Both the position numbers and the translations under genes were made by a program. A DNA stretch of 64,000 bases from Xiphydria camelus (Eukaryota; Arthropoda; Insecta; Hymenoptera; Xiphydriidae). Below the pieces are notes generated by a model, which worked only from the letters and a program-made list of their open reading frames with translations, had not been told where the DNA came from and ran no database searches. Shown here one piece after another: positions 33,076 to 46,507 of this stretch; the stretch's first letter is position 1, and each line of letters opens with the position of its first letter. The DNA lies in contig OY783192.1 of the NCBI GenBank assembly GCA_963678675.1, positions 13,872,424 to 13,936,423 on the forward strand, given 5' to 3'.

Positions 33076-34935
33076 TAAGATTTATTTACGAGTAAGGGCG
33101 AAATTTCAGCGGCGCATGCAAAAGGATTTCTTAAAACTATTCCAACGTCTCGAGTTAATATATGTAACAACATACATATATACTGTCATAAGTGGTATCT
33201 TTACATGTGATGAAACAATTCGTCACGGTTATTGGAAAAGTAAACAGTAGGATGTCCGATGGCAAACTCCAACTTTTGAATTTCCCTGACATTTTGCTGG
33301 ATAGAATTGGTTTCGGGAGAGTGCGCTGCGGTCTTACGAACCGAACGAGAAGTGTCAAACGTCTGATCTCCCAGTAGCTGTCAATTCGGGAGATCGAAGC
33401 GTCTAACCTCGAAATCGGTAATTTATAAATAATAATGCGTAGAAGTGATACGAAATAATCATTCGGGTTTCTTCGATGAGATTCCCTAAGTGTTTAAAAA
33501 TCGGTGTCCGTTTGCCAATAACTGTTACTTCAACTTCCAGATATATTATTAACTATTACTACAGAACGAGTAGGTTAGAAGATTTTCATCAAGATTCACG
33601 CTATCCTAACATGGAATCTCATACAAGTGCAACCGAAGAGGATCTAGCTCGTGTCCTGTCAGTAAAAGGATGACTCGATGGACATCGGAGAATGTCAGGC
33701 TTATCACCGAACGCCTATTACCCACGGTACATGAATTGCAATACGCGCTTCTTGTTTCATTACAGCGTTAAATAACTAACTTCTTTCAAGCTAATAATCT
33801 TTTATGAACTGTTCTTGGTAGGAGGCAGTGATCGATAATAGCAGCTCGCCGTAGACAAGTTCGTCTATTAAAACTGAAAGGCAGTTCGGTTTGCCGAACT
33901 ACTACTCCGATAATGTGCCCGAGTTCGCGGTCTATTCTGCGATTAACGTTAACGTAATCGTGATTATGCTCGGGTGATGGGTATTTCAAAAGAGATAAAG
34001 TATATATTAAAAATCGGACGATGTAAGCTGCAACTGGAACATCATCGCAGAAATAATTTGTCTACAATTAATCACAATCATTGACCGCTTGCTCCAACGA
34101 AAAACAATTCATACAAGGTAAATACTTTGAAAGAAGTGAAAGTTATTTAAAGTAGTAATAGTTGAAATGAAAAGCGCATATTGCAATGAAAGTACCGTGA
34201 GTGATAGGCGCTCGGTGATAAGTTCGACATTGTCTGATCTCCATCGACTCATTTTCTTCGTGATACGACAGGAGTTACATTCTCTCTGTTTGCACCTTAT
34301 GAAAGAGGACATACAAGAAGACCGTCAAAGACTTCATGAAAATCTTGTAACCTACTCGTCCTGTAGTAATACTATCCCTCCGACGGGAATACACGTACAA
34401 GTATACGTGCTAAACGGAGCACGCTGTTGGCACATTATTATTTATAAATTAACGATTTCTAGGTTAGATGCTTCGATCTCCCGAATTGACAGCTACTGGG
34501 AGATCAGACGTTTGACACTTTTCGCTCGGCTCGTAAGACTAATTCTAACTATGAATCACTAGAGGACCGACCCAACTACTTCCTGCCAAATGTCAGGGAA
34601 ATTCAAAAGTTGGAGTATGCCATCGGACATACTGTACTTAGAGAGTTAAAGGTAAAATGTCTACATGAATTTCTGTAGACGACGAAAATATAAGAAAAAT
34701 CCGATGGCCTGTAAATTTGAAAGCGGTATGTTTTATTTCTCCATACTAAGGCAAAGTCCAAAATATAAGGGCTCTCTAGTCTATAAATCCCTTTGAAAAT
34801 GTATAACGAGAATAAATCAAAAGTAACGTGATTATAATTAATTGGCTCGTAGTATAATACGAAAGAGGAAATGGAGATGGTGAAAACGAGCCATACCCAA
34901 GTAGCAAAAGATATCTGTCAGACATACCCCACAAA

Positions 34936-35650
34936 AACAGATTCTCTGTAAAAAAAGGCGGCATGTTCATTCAGTGCCAACAAAAATTGATACGTAAAAT
35001 ACTCTCCAAAAAAGATTTGAAATCAATTAAGATCGCCATGTTCCACATTTATATATAAAAAGTAAAAGGCATCATTTTAAAGGAAAATTATTGTAAATCT
35101 CAAGTTACTAAAAAATTCGACTAAAAGAAGTTATAAAAAAATTTTAATAAACAAGAACTTGCCGCGTTTAAGTTTTCCTATTTTGTCCACTATACCGAAT
35201 AATTGGCAGTGCTTGGACGGTGCTAGAGTGATTCATAAATTGCACTGCCGAAGTTCAATTCAGAGAAATTCAGAAGGCCCCCGCCTGATCGGTTTCCCGT
35301 GCGACATTCGGTATACTGGAGGTATCATATAAGTGTATGAATTTATTTAAAATCATAAGTGCATAAACATCGAGTATAATTCTGTCTGAATTTTTTATTT
35401 TGAAAGAACAAACGCGGCAAGTTCTTTTTTATTAAAATTTTTTTATAACTCCTTTTAGTCGAATTTTTTAGTAACTTGATTTACAATAATTTTCCTTTAA
35501 AATGATGACTTTTACTTTTTATATATAAATCTTGAACATGGCGATCTTAATTGATTTCAAATCTTTTTTGGAGAGTATTTTACGTATCAATTTTTGTTGG
35601 CACTGAATGAACATGCCGCCTTTTTTTACAAAGAATCTGTTTTTGTGGGG
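34936..35650. mobile_element. Palindromic element, first copy
   Basis: Arms of about 300 bp from CAGATTCTCTGTAAAAAAAG to the inverse near 35640, both containing AATTGATACGTAAAATA and AGAACTTGCCGCGTTT. The centre (35190-35320) is a short member of the ACGGGAAACC family (ACCGAATAATTGGCAGTGC to GTGCGACATTCGGTAT). A second, inverted copy is at 44025-44728. Confidence 0.8.
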
Positions 35651-35938
35651 GATTTCACTACTTTTTGGAATTTATTCATGAGGAGAATACGTACATGTAG
35701 AAGAATAGCTTTTTATTACCACAAAATGAAAATCTTCCTTATATTTTTCACTTTGCCTTAGTATTTTGGAGAAATAAAACATATACCGCTTTCGAATTTA
35801 CAGACCATCGGATTTTTCTTATATTTTGGTCGTCTACAGAAATCCATGAAGACGTTTTACCTTCAACTCTAAGTATACTCTTCCAATGACCATGACGAAT
35901 TGTTTCATCACATGTAAAGATACCACTTATGACAGTAT

Positions 35939-36395
35939 ACAGGGTGATTCGAAATGGGCCCACTTCCTCTCGTAGAGAGATTCTTCGCAAAAAACTGAAC
36001 TGAAAGTTCCTGTACAAAATTTTTGTGCTCCGCCTGGTTTACAAGATAATCCAATTCGAAAATATCCAATCCAAAGTCAGATTTAAGGGACAACCAGGGC
36101 CGTGATAACTGGGGCCAACTTCATAAGATTAGTGAGTAAGCATTCTATAGTTAGTCCTATCTGTTTCGCATTCGACTTTATCGCGATACATAATTTGTCT
36201 GTCAGTCTTATGAAGTTGGCCCCAGTTATCATGGCCCTGGTTGTCCCTTGAATCTGACTTTGGATTGGATATTTTCGAACTGGATTATCTTGTAAACTAG
36301 GCGGAGCACAAAAATTTTGTACAGGAACTTTTGGTTCAGTTTTTTGCGAAGAATCTCTCTACGAGAGGAAGTGCGCCTATTTCGAATCACCCTGT
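35939..36395. mobile_element. Foldback MITE of 457 bp
   Basis: Ends ACAGGGTGATTCGAAAT and ATTTCGAATCACCCTGT. Arms of about 190 bp, then a short centre near 36150. The flanking TAT/TATA could be a TA duplication. The arms differ from each other at scattered positions. Confidence 0.85.
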
Positions 36396-36839
36396 ATATG
36401 TTGTTACATATATTAACTCGAGCCATTGGTATAGTTTCAAGAAATCCTTTTGCATGCACCGCTGAAATTTCGCCCCCTTACTCGTAAATAAATTTCCAGC
36501 ACAGCATCGATATTTTGCTGCACCTGCATTCTTCTGGGATGTCCTAAAATAATTATAAAAACCCCATATAGTTCAGCCCTAACAAGTACAATCTTATTGA
36601 GCTGTACCTTATCGAGGAGATCTTTCGACGTAATGATTCTGAAATGCTTCTATGATGTTTTGCAACATTCGCGAATTTATCGAGAAATACCTATATATTA
36701 TGAGTAAAGGAATGTTTCTAACATACGGTAGTGTTCACGAATATTGTAAAATATTGCAGGAATGTTACGGAAAAGTTACTTACAAAAACGTACTTTGCAG
36801 GGTGTAAATGGTGATATTTTGTAATTTCCATCGTTAAAC

Positions 36840-37220
36840 CAGAGGCAAAGAAGAGATTAAATAGAAGTGAGGTACATGTATACTTCACGTTTGACAGGTC
36901 GGTATATAAATTGAAACTTGTGTGATAGTATAATAAGAAAGAGAAAAAACTTATATCGATAATGAAAAAATAATAATAAAGTAGTTACTCCATTATTGTA
37001 ATCCAATAACATTGTGTATCACTTATTTTTCTGCCACGACTTTAATTGCTGATAGTGAAGAAAAATCAAATTTATTAGTTGATCCATCCACTATCAACAA
37101 TCAAAGTCGTGGCAGAAAAATAAGGGATACACAATAGAAATGGATTACAATAATAGAGTAACTACTTTATTATTATTTTTCTTTATCGATATAAGCTTTT
37201 CCTCTTTCGTATGACAGTAT
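36840..37220. repeat. Palindromic module, copy 3
   Basis: Complete hairpin-like module with both arms, centre near 37070 (GCTGATAGTGAAGAAAAATC). Follows a single-arm fragment at 36560-36840. Confidence 0.7.
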
Positions 37221-37702
37221 CTATCGTCCCCTTCCTGCAAAGAGTCACTAACATATTTTGTAAAATTCACCTAACTGGACCTAGTAGCTTAATTTTATTA
37301 AATCTTTAAATGGTAAAACTCACAAAGTGCTAAATGCGTTGGAAGTGAGCATGCGCGCATCATAAAAAGTCATTAACCGAAATATAATACCGATATTATA
37401 GAGCAGAAACTATCTACTAAGTCAGTTGATGATAAATGTTAGTTAGTGACTTTTTGCAGGAAGGGGACGATATGTTGTTACATATATTAACTCGAGACGT
37501 TGGAATAGTTTTAAGAAATCCTTTTGCATGCACCGCTGAAATTTCGCCCCCTTACTCGTAAATAAATTTAATTTAATTATTACCACATCATTTACAGCTT
37601 CGATGCTGACCTTACGACTCATTTCAGTCCGAGTAGAACATTAATTGCAAATATCATCATAAACATGCCAATGCGAATAAAAATCATCTATTAACTGTTG
37701 CA

Positions 37703-37814
37703 GATCAAGTATTCCGTTGTGGTGGGGGTCCTGATTGGTCTACTCGCTAAGATGCGTATACGTTTCTTAGCGAGTAGACCAATCAGGACCCCCACCGCAA
37801 TGGAATACTTGATC
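37703..37814. repeat. Near-perfect hairpin with 53-bp arms
   Basis: GATCAAGTATTCCGTTGTGG pairs with CCGCAATGGAATACTTGATC. The arms continue through GGTCTACTCGCTAAGA and its complement, with a loop of a few bases (GTATAC) near 37759. Few mismatches. Confidence 0.9.
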
Positions 37815-37997
37815 CTGATTGGTCTCTTCGCTGAGTTGCGTGCACGCAAAGATACGAGTGACTCGAGAAAGGCCCCCCTGATTTCCCGGTAGCTGTCAAT
37901 TCGGGAGATCGAAGCATCTATTAACCTCGAAATCAAGTGTACAAGTGATAAGATAATAATTATTCGGGTTTCTTCGGTGAGTTTCCCCAAGTGTTTA

Positions 37998-38310
37998 AAG
38001 CAGTTACTCCATTATTGTAATCCAATTCCATTGTATCCCTTATTTTTCTGCCACGACTTTGATTGTTGATAGTGGATGGATTAGCTAATAAATTTAATTT
38101 TTATTCACTATCAACTATCAAAGTCGTGGCAGAAAAATAAGGGATTCAATGGAATTGGATTACAGTAATGTAGTAACTACTTTATTATTATTTTTTCTTT
38201 ATCGATATAGTCCCTCTTTCGTATTATACTATCCCAAGTTCGAATTTATATACCGACCTGTCAAACGTGAAGTGTACATGTACCTCACCTTTATCTCATT
38301 AAGTATTACT
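37998..38310. repeat. Palindromic module, copy 4 (one arm truncated)
   Basis: Centre near 38090 and complete right arm ending in the TGTACATGTACCTCAC motif. The left arm starts only at the AGTTACTCCATTATTG segment. Confidence 0.7.
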
Positions 38311-39104
38311 GCAGACTCTGACATGTCATCTCATACAGGTGCAACCGAAGAGAACCTAGCTCGTGTCCTGTCCGTAAAAAGATGACTCGATGGACATCGG
38401 AGAATGTCAGACTTGTCACCGAGCGCCTATTACCCACGGTACATTTATTGCAATATGCGCTTTTCGTTTCAATTATTCCTGCTTTAAATAACTTTCACTT
38501 CTTTCAAAGTATTTACCTTGTACAAACTGTTCATCGTAGGGTGCAGCGATCAATGATTGTGACTAATCGTAGACAAATTATTCCTGCAATGATGTTCCAG
38601 TTGCAAAGCATACACTAGCAAGTCAGCTTACAGCATCCGATGGTTAGTATCAACTTTACCTCTTTTGGAACACCCATCACCCGAGCATAATCACGATTAC
38701 GTTAATGTTAATCGCAGAATAGACCGTGAGCTCGGGCACATTATCGCAGTAGTAGTTCGGTACACCGAATTGCCTTTTAGATTTAGTAGATGAACTTGTC
38801 TACGACGAGTCGCTAATATCGATCGCTGCCTCCTACAACGAACAGTTCATAAAAGGTTATTACCTTGAAAGAAGTAAAAGTTATTTAACGCTGGAATAGT
38901 TGAAAGGAGAAACGCGTATTGCAATTAATGCACCGTGGGTAATAGGCGCTCCGTGACAAGCCGGACATTCTCCGATGTCCATCGAGTCATCTTTTTACGG
39001 ACCGGACACGAGCTAGATCATTTTCGGTTGCACCTGTACGAGATGACATGTGAGAAAATCGTGAGTCTTCATGAAAATCTTCTAACGTACTCGTTGTCCA
39101 GTAA

Positions 39105-39540
39105 TACTTAATGAAATAAAAGTGAGGTACATGTACACTTCACGTTTGACAGGTCGGTATATAAATTCGAACTTGGGATAGTATAACACGAAAGAGGAAA
39201 TATATATCGATAAAGAAAAAATAATAATAAAGTAGTTACTACATTACTGTAATCCAATTCCATTGTATCCCTTATTTTTCTGCCGCGACTGATTGTTGAT
39301 AGTGAATAAAAATTAAATTTATTGGCTGATCCATCCACTATCAACAATCAAAGTTGTGGCAGAAAAATAAAGGATACAATAGAATTGGATTACAATAATG
39401 TAGTAACTACTTTCTTATTATTTTTTCTTTATCGATATATTTCCTCTTTCGTATTATACTATCAGAAGTTCCAATTTATATACCGACCTGTCAAGCGTGA
39501 AATGTACATGTACCTCACTTTCATTTCATCTCTTCTTCGC
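39105..39540. repeat. Palindromic module, copy 5
   Basis: Both arms present, centre near 39310 (TTGTTGATAGTGAATAAAAA). Arms end in GTGAGGTACATGTACA and its inverse. Confidence 0.75.
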
Positions 39541-41104
39541 CTCTGGTATAATCATTTACATCCCACAAAGCACGTTTTTGCAAATAACTTTTCTGTAACA
39601 TTCCTGCGATATTTTGCAATATTCGTGAATACTACCGCGTATGTTAGAAATATATATTTCTTGATAAATTCGCGAATGTTGCAAAATATCATAGAAACAT
39701 TTCGGAATCATTACATCGAAATATTTCCTCGATGAGATTGTACTTGTCAGAGCTGAATTACATGGGGTTTTTATAATTATTTTAGGAAGTCCCAGAAGAA
39801 TACAGATGCAGCATAATATAGATCTGTGCTAGAAAGAATAAGGAATAACCTTCGACGAGCATTCGGGCTGTGGCAACAGAGGTTAGAATCAGCAGATCAT
39901 GGCAGGGAGGATATTGAAGGATGGACGCACGTCCATGCACTCGAGGCAGCAGATCTAACCCACCGAATAAACTAATGCAGCTGGTTCTTGGAACAACAAG
40001 TGGACGATCCCTCGTTCAAAAGAAACCCCCTCGGGTTCGCACATGATTTGGAGTCCTTCTGGGTGGAATTCAATAGCAGTACGTTTATTTCTGTAACAAA
40101 TTATAAATAACACAATTATATTCAGTTTTTCACTATTTAAAATATACCCAACTTACTCTACATAGAAATTAAGAAACTATATTAATCTGAGTTAACTAAT
40201 TCTATAGATAATAATGACAGAATTATATTAAAAGTGATATATTTCCTCTTTCGTATTATATTATCACAAGTTCAAATTTATATAATGACCTGTTAAAAGT
40301 GAAGTGTACATGTACCCCTCACTTCTATTTCATCTCTTCTTCAACTCTGGTGTAACGAACGTCAATGAGGAATCACTGATATCGATTAGGGTTCAAGGGT
40401 TATTCCTCATTCTTTCTAGGACAGCATCGATATTTTGCTGCACCTGTATTCTTCTGGGACTTCCTAAAATAATTATAAAAACCCTACATAATTCAGCCCT
40501 GACAAGTACAATCTTATCGAGCTGTACCTTATCGAGGAGATCTTTTGACGTAATGATTCCGAAACGTTTCTATGATGTTTTCCAACATTCGCGAATTTAT
40601 CGAGAAATATATATTTCTAACACATACGGTAGTGTTCACGAATATTGTAAAAAATTGCAGAAATGTTACAGAAAAGTTATGATATTTTCTAATTTCTATC
40701 GTTACACTAGAGGCGAAGAAGAGATGAAATAGAAGTGAGGTACATGTACACTTCACGTTTGGCAGGTCGGTATATAAATTGGAACTTGTGTGTGATAGTA
40801 TAATACGAAAGATGAAATATATAATTTTTAATAATTCTGTCATTAGAATTGGTTAACTCAGATTAATATAGTTTCTTAATTTCTACGTTGAGTAAGTTCG
40901 GTATATTTTAAATAGTGAAACTGCAAATGATTATGTTATTTACAATTTGTTACAGATCGTATGCGAACCCGAGGGGATTTCTTTCGAACAAGGGATCATC
41001 CACTTGTTGCTTCAAGAACCAGTTCCATTAGTTCATTCGGCGAGCTGGATCTGCTGTCTCGAGTGCATGGACGTGTGCCACTTTAAATGGATATTTTGTA
41101 ATTT

Positions 41105-41570
41105 CCATTGTTACATCAGAGGCGAAGAAGAGATGAAATAGAAGTGAGGTACATGTACACTTCACGTTTGATAGGTTGGTATATAAATTGGAACTTCTGA
41201 TAGTATAATAAGAAAAAGGAAACATATCGATAAAAGAAGAAGAATAATAAAGTAGTTACTACATTATTGTAATCTAATTCCATTGTATCCCTTACTTTTC
41301 TGCCACGACTTTGATTGTTGATAGTAGATGGATCAATCAATAAATTTGATTTTTTTCACTATCAACGATCAAAGTCGTGGCAGAAAAGTAAGGGATACAA
41401 TGGAATTAGATTACAATAATGTAGTAACTACTTTATTATTATTTTTCCTTTATCGATATATTTCCTCTTTCGTATTATACTATCAGAAGTTCCAATTTCT
41501 ATACCGACCTATCAAACGTGAAATGTACATGTACCTCACTTCTATTTCATCTCTTCTTCGCCTCTGATGT
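41105..41570. repeat. Palindromic module, copy 6
   Basis: Both arms present, centre near 41340. It overlaps the inner end of the right arm of the 14.9-kb structure, as copy 1 overlaps the left arm, so the outermost module pair is arranged symmetrically. Confidence 0.75.
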
Positions 41571-42975
41571 AACGATGGAAATTACAAAATATCCATTTAA
41601 AGTGGCACACGTCCATGTACAAGAGACAGCAGATCCAGTTTGCCAAATGAACTAATGCAACTGGTTCTTGGAACAGCAAGTGGATGATCCTTCGTTCCAA
41701 AGAAACCCCCTCGGTTTCGCATACGATCTGTAACAAATTGTAAATAACAATCATATGGGGTTTTTATAATTATTTTAGGAAGTCCCAGAAGAAAGCAGGT
41801 GCAGTAAAATATCGATGCTGTGCTACAAAGAATAAGGAATAACCCTCGAACCCTAATCGGTATCAGTGATTCCTCATTGACTGTCGTTACAACGGAGATA
41901 AAGAACAGATGAAATAGAAGTGAGGTACATGTACACTTCAGGTTTGACAGGTCGGTGTGTAAATTGGAACTTGTAATAGTACGAAAGAGGAAATATATCG
42001 ATAGAGAAAAAATAATGATAAAGTAATTACTTGATTGTTGTGATCCAATTCCATTGCATCTCCTATTTTTCTCCCACGGCTTTGATTGTGACAGAGAAGA
42101 AAAGCCATAGATTCGTCTCGTGCTCGCATGACGCTGAAACAAAAAATAGAATTATCACAAAGAGATAATTGTCCTTCCATCGAAAGTGAGGTTAAAGCTG
42201 TCAGATGGCAATTAAACTTATCTGATGGTGATTCTTCTGAGATACTGTCGTCTCCTTTCCTGCTCTTTATGCACAGGCATCCAGAGAAACACAGCACTGC
42301 ATCCGTTCACTATCTCGATTATCGAAAAAAAACAAACGATTATTAAACTATACGGAGCGTCTGTCACATTCACCACTATTGAGATTCATAATTCCGATTA
42401 CACTGAATTTTTACATTTTATTAACAAGCGCGTCCGAGGATCGAAATAAACGCGAGGTTAATCGTTTCGCGAATGGAAATATTTTATTAATTTTGAAAAA
42501 CAACTAAACATTCAAGGAATATATTCTCTCACACACTCTCACATACATTTGATGGCGTATGCGTGTGGCCGAATCTGTGTACATATTTCCGATCATGGCC
42601 GACTATCGCCGAAGGTAGGCGGAATTTTTGTGAGATTTTGACATATATATATCGCCCGAGAAATCGGATTCTCGACTTTTAGGCGCAAGGGGCGTGGCTT
42701 CGCGTTGCTAAGGAAAAATCTCTGTTAATATGTAACTTATAACATTTATTCTGGTCTCTATCAATAGAGAATAGTCAATTTATATGGCGTAACTAAGCAT
42801 AGTTTTGGTTATAACCGTATATTTATTGAGAAAATTCGATGTAAAAATTGAGGGGTGCAGGGGGCAGACATTTGTGGTGTAAAGAGACACGGGTGCTCGC
42901 GACATCAGCGCTGTTGTGTCTGAGTGCGAAACTACTTGAACGAACATGCCGCGAGACACTGCCGTGTCTCTTGAT
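41540..42975 (-). repeat. Right arm of the 14.9-kb inverted structure
   Basis: Inverse of 28075-29470. The minus-strand frame at 41597-42142 contains the same peptide core (SLLFHLFFISVVTTVNEESL) as the left arm but an altered start and end. The indels are consistent with non-coding drift or a decayed gene. Confidence 0.7.
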
Positions 42976-43410
42976 ACAAGATGTCTATATGTCTAGAAAA
43001 TGACATCTATATGTGGTATAAACATGGTTGAAATCTCTAGATATAGACAGCGCATAGATGTCTGACAGATATCCTAAGTTGACAAGAATCGATATTCTGT
43101 GGTAAATATAATAATTTCATAAAATATAACATTAATAATATTTTAAAAAATGAATTACAAGGCTCTAGAGGGTTTTCTTGTTCTCTGTTTTTATTAAAGG
43201 TCGAGAAGAGAGAATATAGAGCTTTATAATTAAGTTTATTTAATAGTATTAACTTTTAATTTTAAACAATCATTATATTTACTATAGAATATCTATTCTT
43301 GTCAACTTAGGATATCTGTCAGACATCTACGCGCTGTCTATATCTAGATTTCAACCACATTTATACCAAATATAGATGTCATTAATTAGGCATACATATA
43401 GACATCTTGT
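42976..43410. mobile_element. Palindromic MITE of 435 bp
   Basis: Ends ACAAGATGTCTATATG and CATATAGACATCTTGT. Arms of about 135 bp include CAGATATCCTAAGTTGACAAG and its inverse. The centre is very AT-rich. Adjacent to the right end of the 14.9-kb structure. Confidence 0.85.
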
Positions 43411-43448
43411 GGGTGTCTGATAAATATCTTTTGCTACTTGGGTAAAGC

Positions 43449-43566
43449 TATGTAGGGCAAAAATCGATAATATAAGGATTAATACCATTCGATAGAAGTC
43501 GATAATATAGGGATTAATACATTCGATAGAAGTCGATAATATAGGGATTAATACATTCGATAGATC
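43449..43566 (+). repeat. 34-bp tandem repeat, three units
   Basis: Units of GTCGATAATATAGGGATTAA followed by TACATTCGATAGAA. The last two are nearly identical and the first differs by a few bases. Confidence 0.85.
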
Positions 43567-44024
43567 ATTATTTACAAATTAACGATTTCGAGGTTAGATG
43601 CTTCTATCTCCCGAATTGACAGGTATCTTTACATGTGATGAAACAATTCGTCACAGTCATTGGAAGAGTGTACTTAGAGTTAAAGGTAAAATGTCTACAT
43701 GGATTTCTGTAGACGACCAAAATATAAGAAAAATCCGATGGCCTGTAAATTCGAAAGCGGTATGTTTTAATTCTCCAAAATACTAAGGCAAAGTGAAAAA
43801 TGTAAGAGCTCACTAGGTTATAAATCCCTTTCAAAATATCACGAGAATAATAATTAATTGGCTCGTAGTATAATATGACGAAAGAGGAAATGGAGATGGT
43901 AAAAACGGGCCATACCCAAGTAGTAAAAGAGACTTTAATTTTGTGGTAATAAAAGCTATTCTACATGTACGTATTCTCCTGATGAATAAATTCCAAAAAG
44001 TTGTGAAATCCCCCCACAAAAACA

Positions 44025-44728
44025 GATTCTCTGTAAAAAAAAAGCCGGCATGTTCATTCAGTGCCAACAAAAATTGATACGTAAAATATTCCCCAAAAAA
44101 GATTTGAAATCAATTAAGATCGCCATGTTCAAGATTTATATATAAAAAGTAAAAGGAATCATTTGAAAGGAAAATTATTGTAAATCAAGTTACTAAAAAA
44201 TTCGACTAAAAGGAGTTATAAAAAAATTTTAATAAAAAAGAACTTGCCGCGTTTGTTCTTTCAAAATAAAAAATTCAGACAGAATTATACTCGATGTTTA
44301 TGCACTTATGATTTTAAATAAATTCATACACTTATATGATACCTCCAGTATACCGAATGTCGCACGGGAAACCGATCAGGCGGGGGCCTTCTGAATTTCT
44401 CTGAATTGAACTTCGGCAGTGCAATTTATGAATCACTCTAGCACCGTCCAAGCACTGCCAATTATTCGGTATAGTGGACAAAATATGAAAAGTTAAACGC
44501 GGCAAGTTCTTTTTTATTAAAATTTGTTTATAAGTTTTTTAGTCGAATTTTTTAGTAACTTGATTTACAATAATTTTCCTTTCAAATGATGCCTTTTACT
44601 TTTTATATATAAATCTTGAACATGGCGATCTTAATTGATTTCAAATCTTTTTTGGGGAATATTTTACGTATCAATTTTTGTTGGCACTGAATGAACATGC
44701 CTCCTTTTTTTACAGAGAATCTGTTTTT
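44025..44728. mobile_element. Palindromic element, second copy
   Basis: Inverted copy of the element at 34936-35650, with arms and a centre (44345-44475) of the ACGGGAAACC family. The two copies differ by small indels, so neither is an assembly duplicate of the other. Confidence 0.8.
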
Positions 44729-45053
44729 GTGGGTTACCATGACAGAAAAAACTCTACGACAATCTATATCCTCCTCCTTCTCCACCTTCACCTCTTCCTC
44801 CTACTTCACCAACTCCTACAGGAGTTTATTTCTTTTGACCGGTTTTTGCCATAATGCCATAATATAATTTTATACATACATATAAATATACCTACATAAT
44901 ACACACGAAAGAATGGTCAGTGCTCATTTACGTAGGAAATAGGCGTTCGGAATTAAGTAAAAGCACTTTCTCTGTGTTCTCACTACAAACAATATTCTTT
45001 ATCAGAATGCGCTTGGAAGAAACTCTTTCACACTCTCCACGGAACTAACTAAT

Positions 45054-45292
45054 GCCGGCCATACACGCTACGGTCTACCGTACGGTGGCAGACCTGCGCA
45101 GGCAAACTGGAGCGTGTATGGGGAGCGATGGCAGACCTGCACAGGCGACCGGAGCAAGATCGAAAATCGGTTCTTTCGAGCGCGACCGTACGGTGAAACT
45201 GAAGGACCTCTCCGGTATACCGAACCGTCCCATACACGCTACGGCAGACCTGCGCAGGCAGACCGTACGGTAGACAGTAGCATCTATGGCCT
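45054..45292. mobile_element. GC-rich MITE of about 239 bp
   Basis: Ends GGCCATACACGCTACGGTCT and, from the minus strand, GGCCATAGATGCTACTGTCT, both continuing ACCGTACGG. Inside, GGCAGACCTGCGCAGGC occurs twice in direct orientation and the GTGTATGG segment is repeated in both orientations. The long overlapping ORFs are translations of these repeats. Confidence 0.75.
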
Positions 45293-46063
45293 GCATAAAA
45301 GAGCATACGGGGATCATGATATGGACCATCGATGACTGGTTTCTTTCTTTCGTCCTCAGTAGAAATCCGACACTGCGTCGCCTCATGAGCGGTGGAATGG
45401 GGCACGGTCGAGAGCGTTTAGTGAGGCAGGGTGGAGAGCGCTAAAGTGTGTATTTCGTTACACGTCGCGCGATTTCACTACCCTCGGCAAAGAAGTTTCA
45501 CTTTAAAGTATTATGGTCACTCTCTAAAGTGATCGTTGAGTGTCCGTAAAAAGTCATTAAAAAACTATGATTTATAATTGAAAATTCTCTTTGTGAATTA
45601 TAAAATTTATGACCATAAGAATTAGTCGATTATTTTGATTATTTTTCACTTATTATTCAAATAATGTGCCTCCTTTGACTAGTGCCTTTTTATGTGTGGC
45701 AACGCATATTATCAATGGGCTCGTGGCCCAGTAGAGAAAACCACGACACATTCAAACGTTTGAGTGTATCGTGGGGAAAACGAGATCTGAAATGCACGCT
45801 TGAACTCACTCCACTGACGCGACGTTGCCGCATCTACTCGACACGCTATTTCCGAACACCGAGAAGCAGAAATTAGTTATAACTAAAGTATCAAACGGTC
45901 AATAATTTTCATCAATGGGTGTAAATTTTTGTTTTTTTTTCCCCGTTTTTTGGTATATTTTTTATATTTTAATCTTGGATTTTACATACAAACCCCAAGA
46001 GAAATGTGTCTTGCCCATAAGACTCTGGGTTATTTTCTACTCGGTAATTAATTTTTATCAGAC
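45293..46063. other. Unassigned spacer before the TIR element
   Basis: Mixed-composition DNA without recognisable gene. The short ORFs show no motif. Confidence 0.4.
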
Positions 46064-46100
46064 ATATGTGATGGGCCCTGTGAAATCATACCAGATGTCG
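46064..46100. repeat. Left terminal inverted repeat of the 3072-bp element
   Basis: 37 bp, identical to the reverse complement of 49099-49135. Beyond it the two ends diverge. Confidence 0.95.
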
Positions 46101-46507
46101 AAAATTTTTTTTTCGGGAAAATGGCAGATTACGATAGAGGAGATTCTGATCTTCAAAAAAAAAATCGAAGCTCTAGCGTTATTACAGCCGGAGAGTTACG
46201 AATTTTTAAAGTTCAAGTACAGAAAATTGTAGTTTCGAGAAAAACGCAGTTAGAGATTACGAAGTGAACAATACACAAAAAAATTAATATCTCGGCTTCT
46301 ATTACTTCAATCGGGTTGAAATTTTGGCATGATGTTCAACGTATATGTACCTAGATATCCTGCAAGTTTCAAGTGCGGACAACGCCTCTACGTGGAGTAA
46401 GACAATGGAGAAGATCAATACAAGAACAACAGAAATGAATTGGTGAAGATGATGCAAAATTTATTTAAACAAATAATAACAGGAATGTGTTGGCGTTCGG
46501 CGCGACG

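Larger units (their letters stand above)
28075..42975. mobile_element. 14.9-kb structure with long inverted arms
   Basis: 28075 onward (ATCAAGAGACACGG) is the inverse of the sequence ending at 42975 (CCGTGTCTCTTGAT). The homology runs inward for about 1.4 kb (28075-29470 and 41540-42975) with small indels. The inside is made of shorter palindromes in both orientations. No transposase, polymerase or other recognisable gene of its own. It may be one very large foldback transposon or an inverted duplication of a repeat cluster. Confidence 0.6.

Noticed and set aside
45049..45405. 118-codon and overlapping frames
   Set aside because: They translate the internal repeats of a MITE on both strands.
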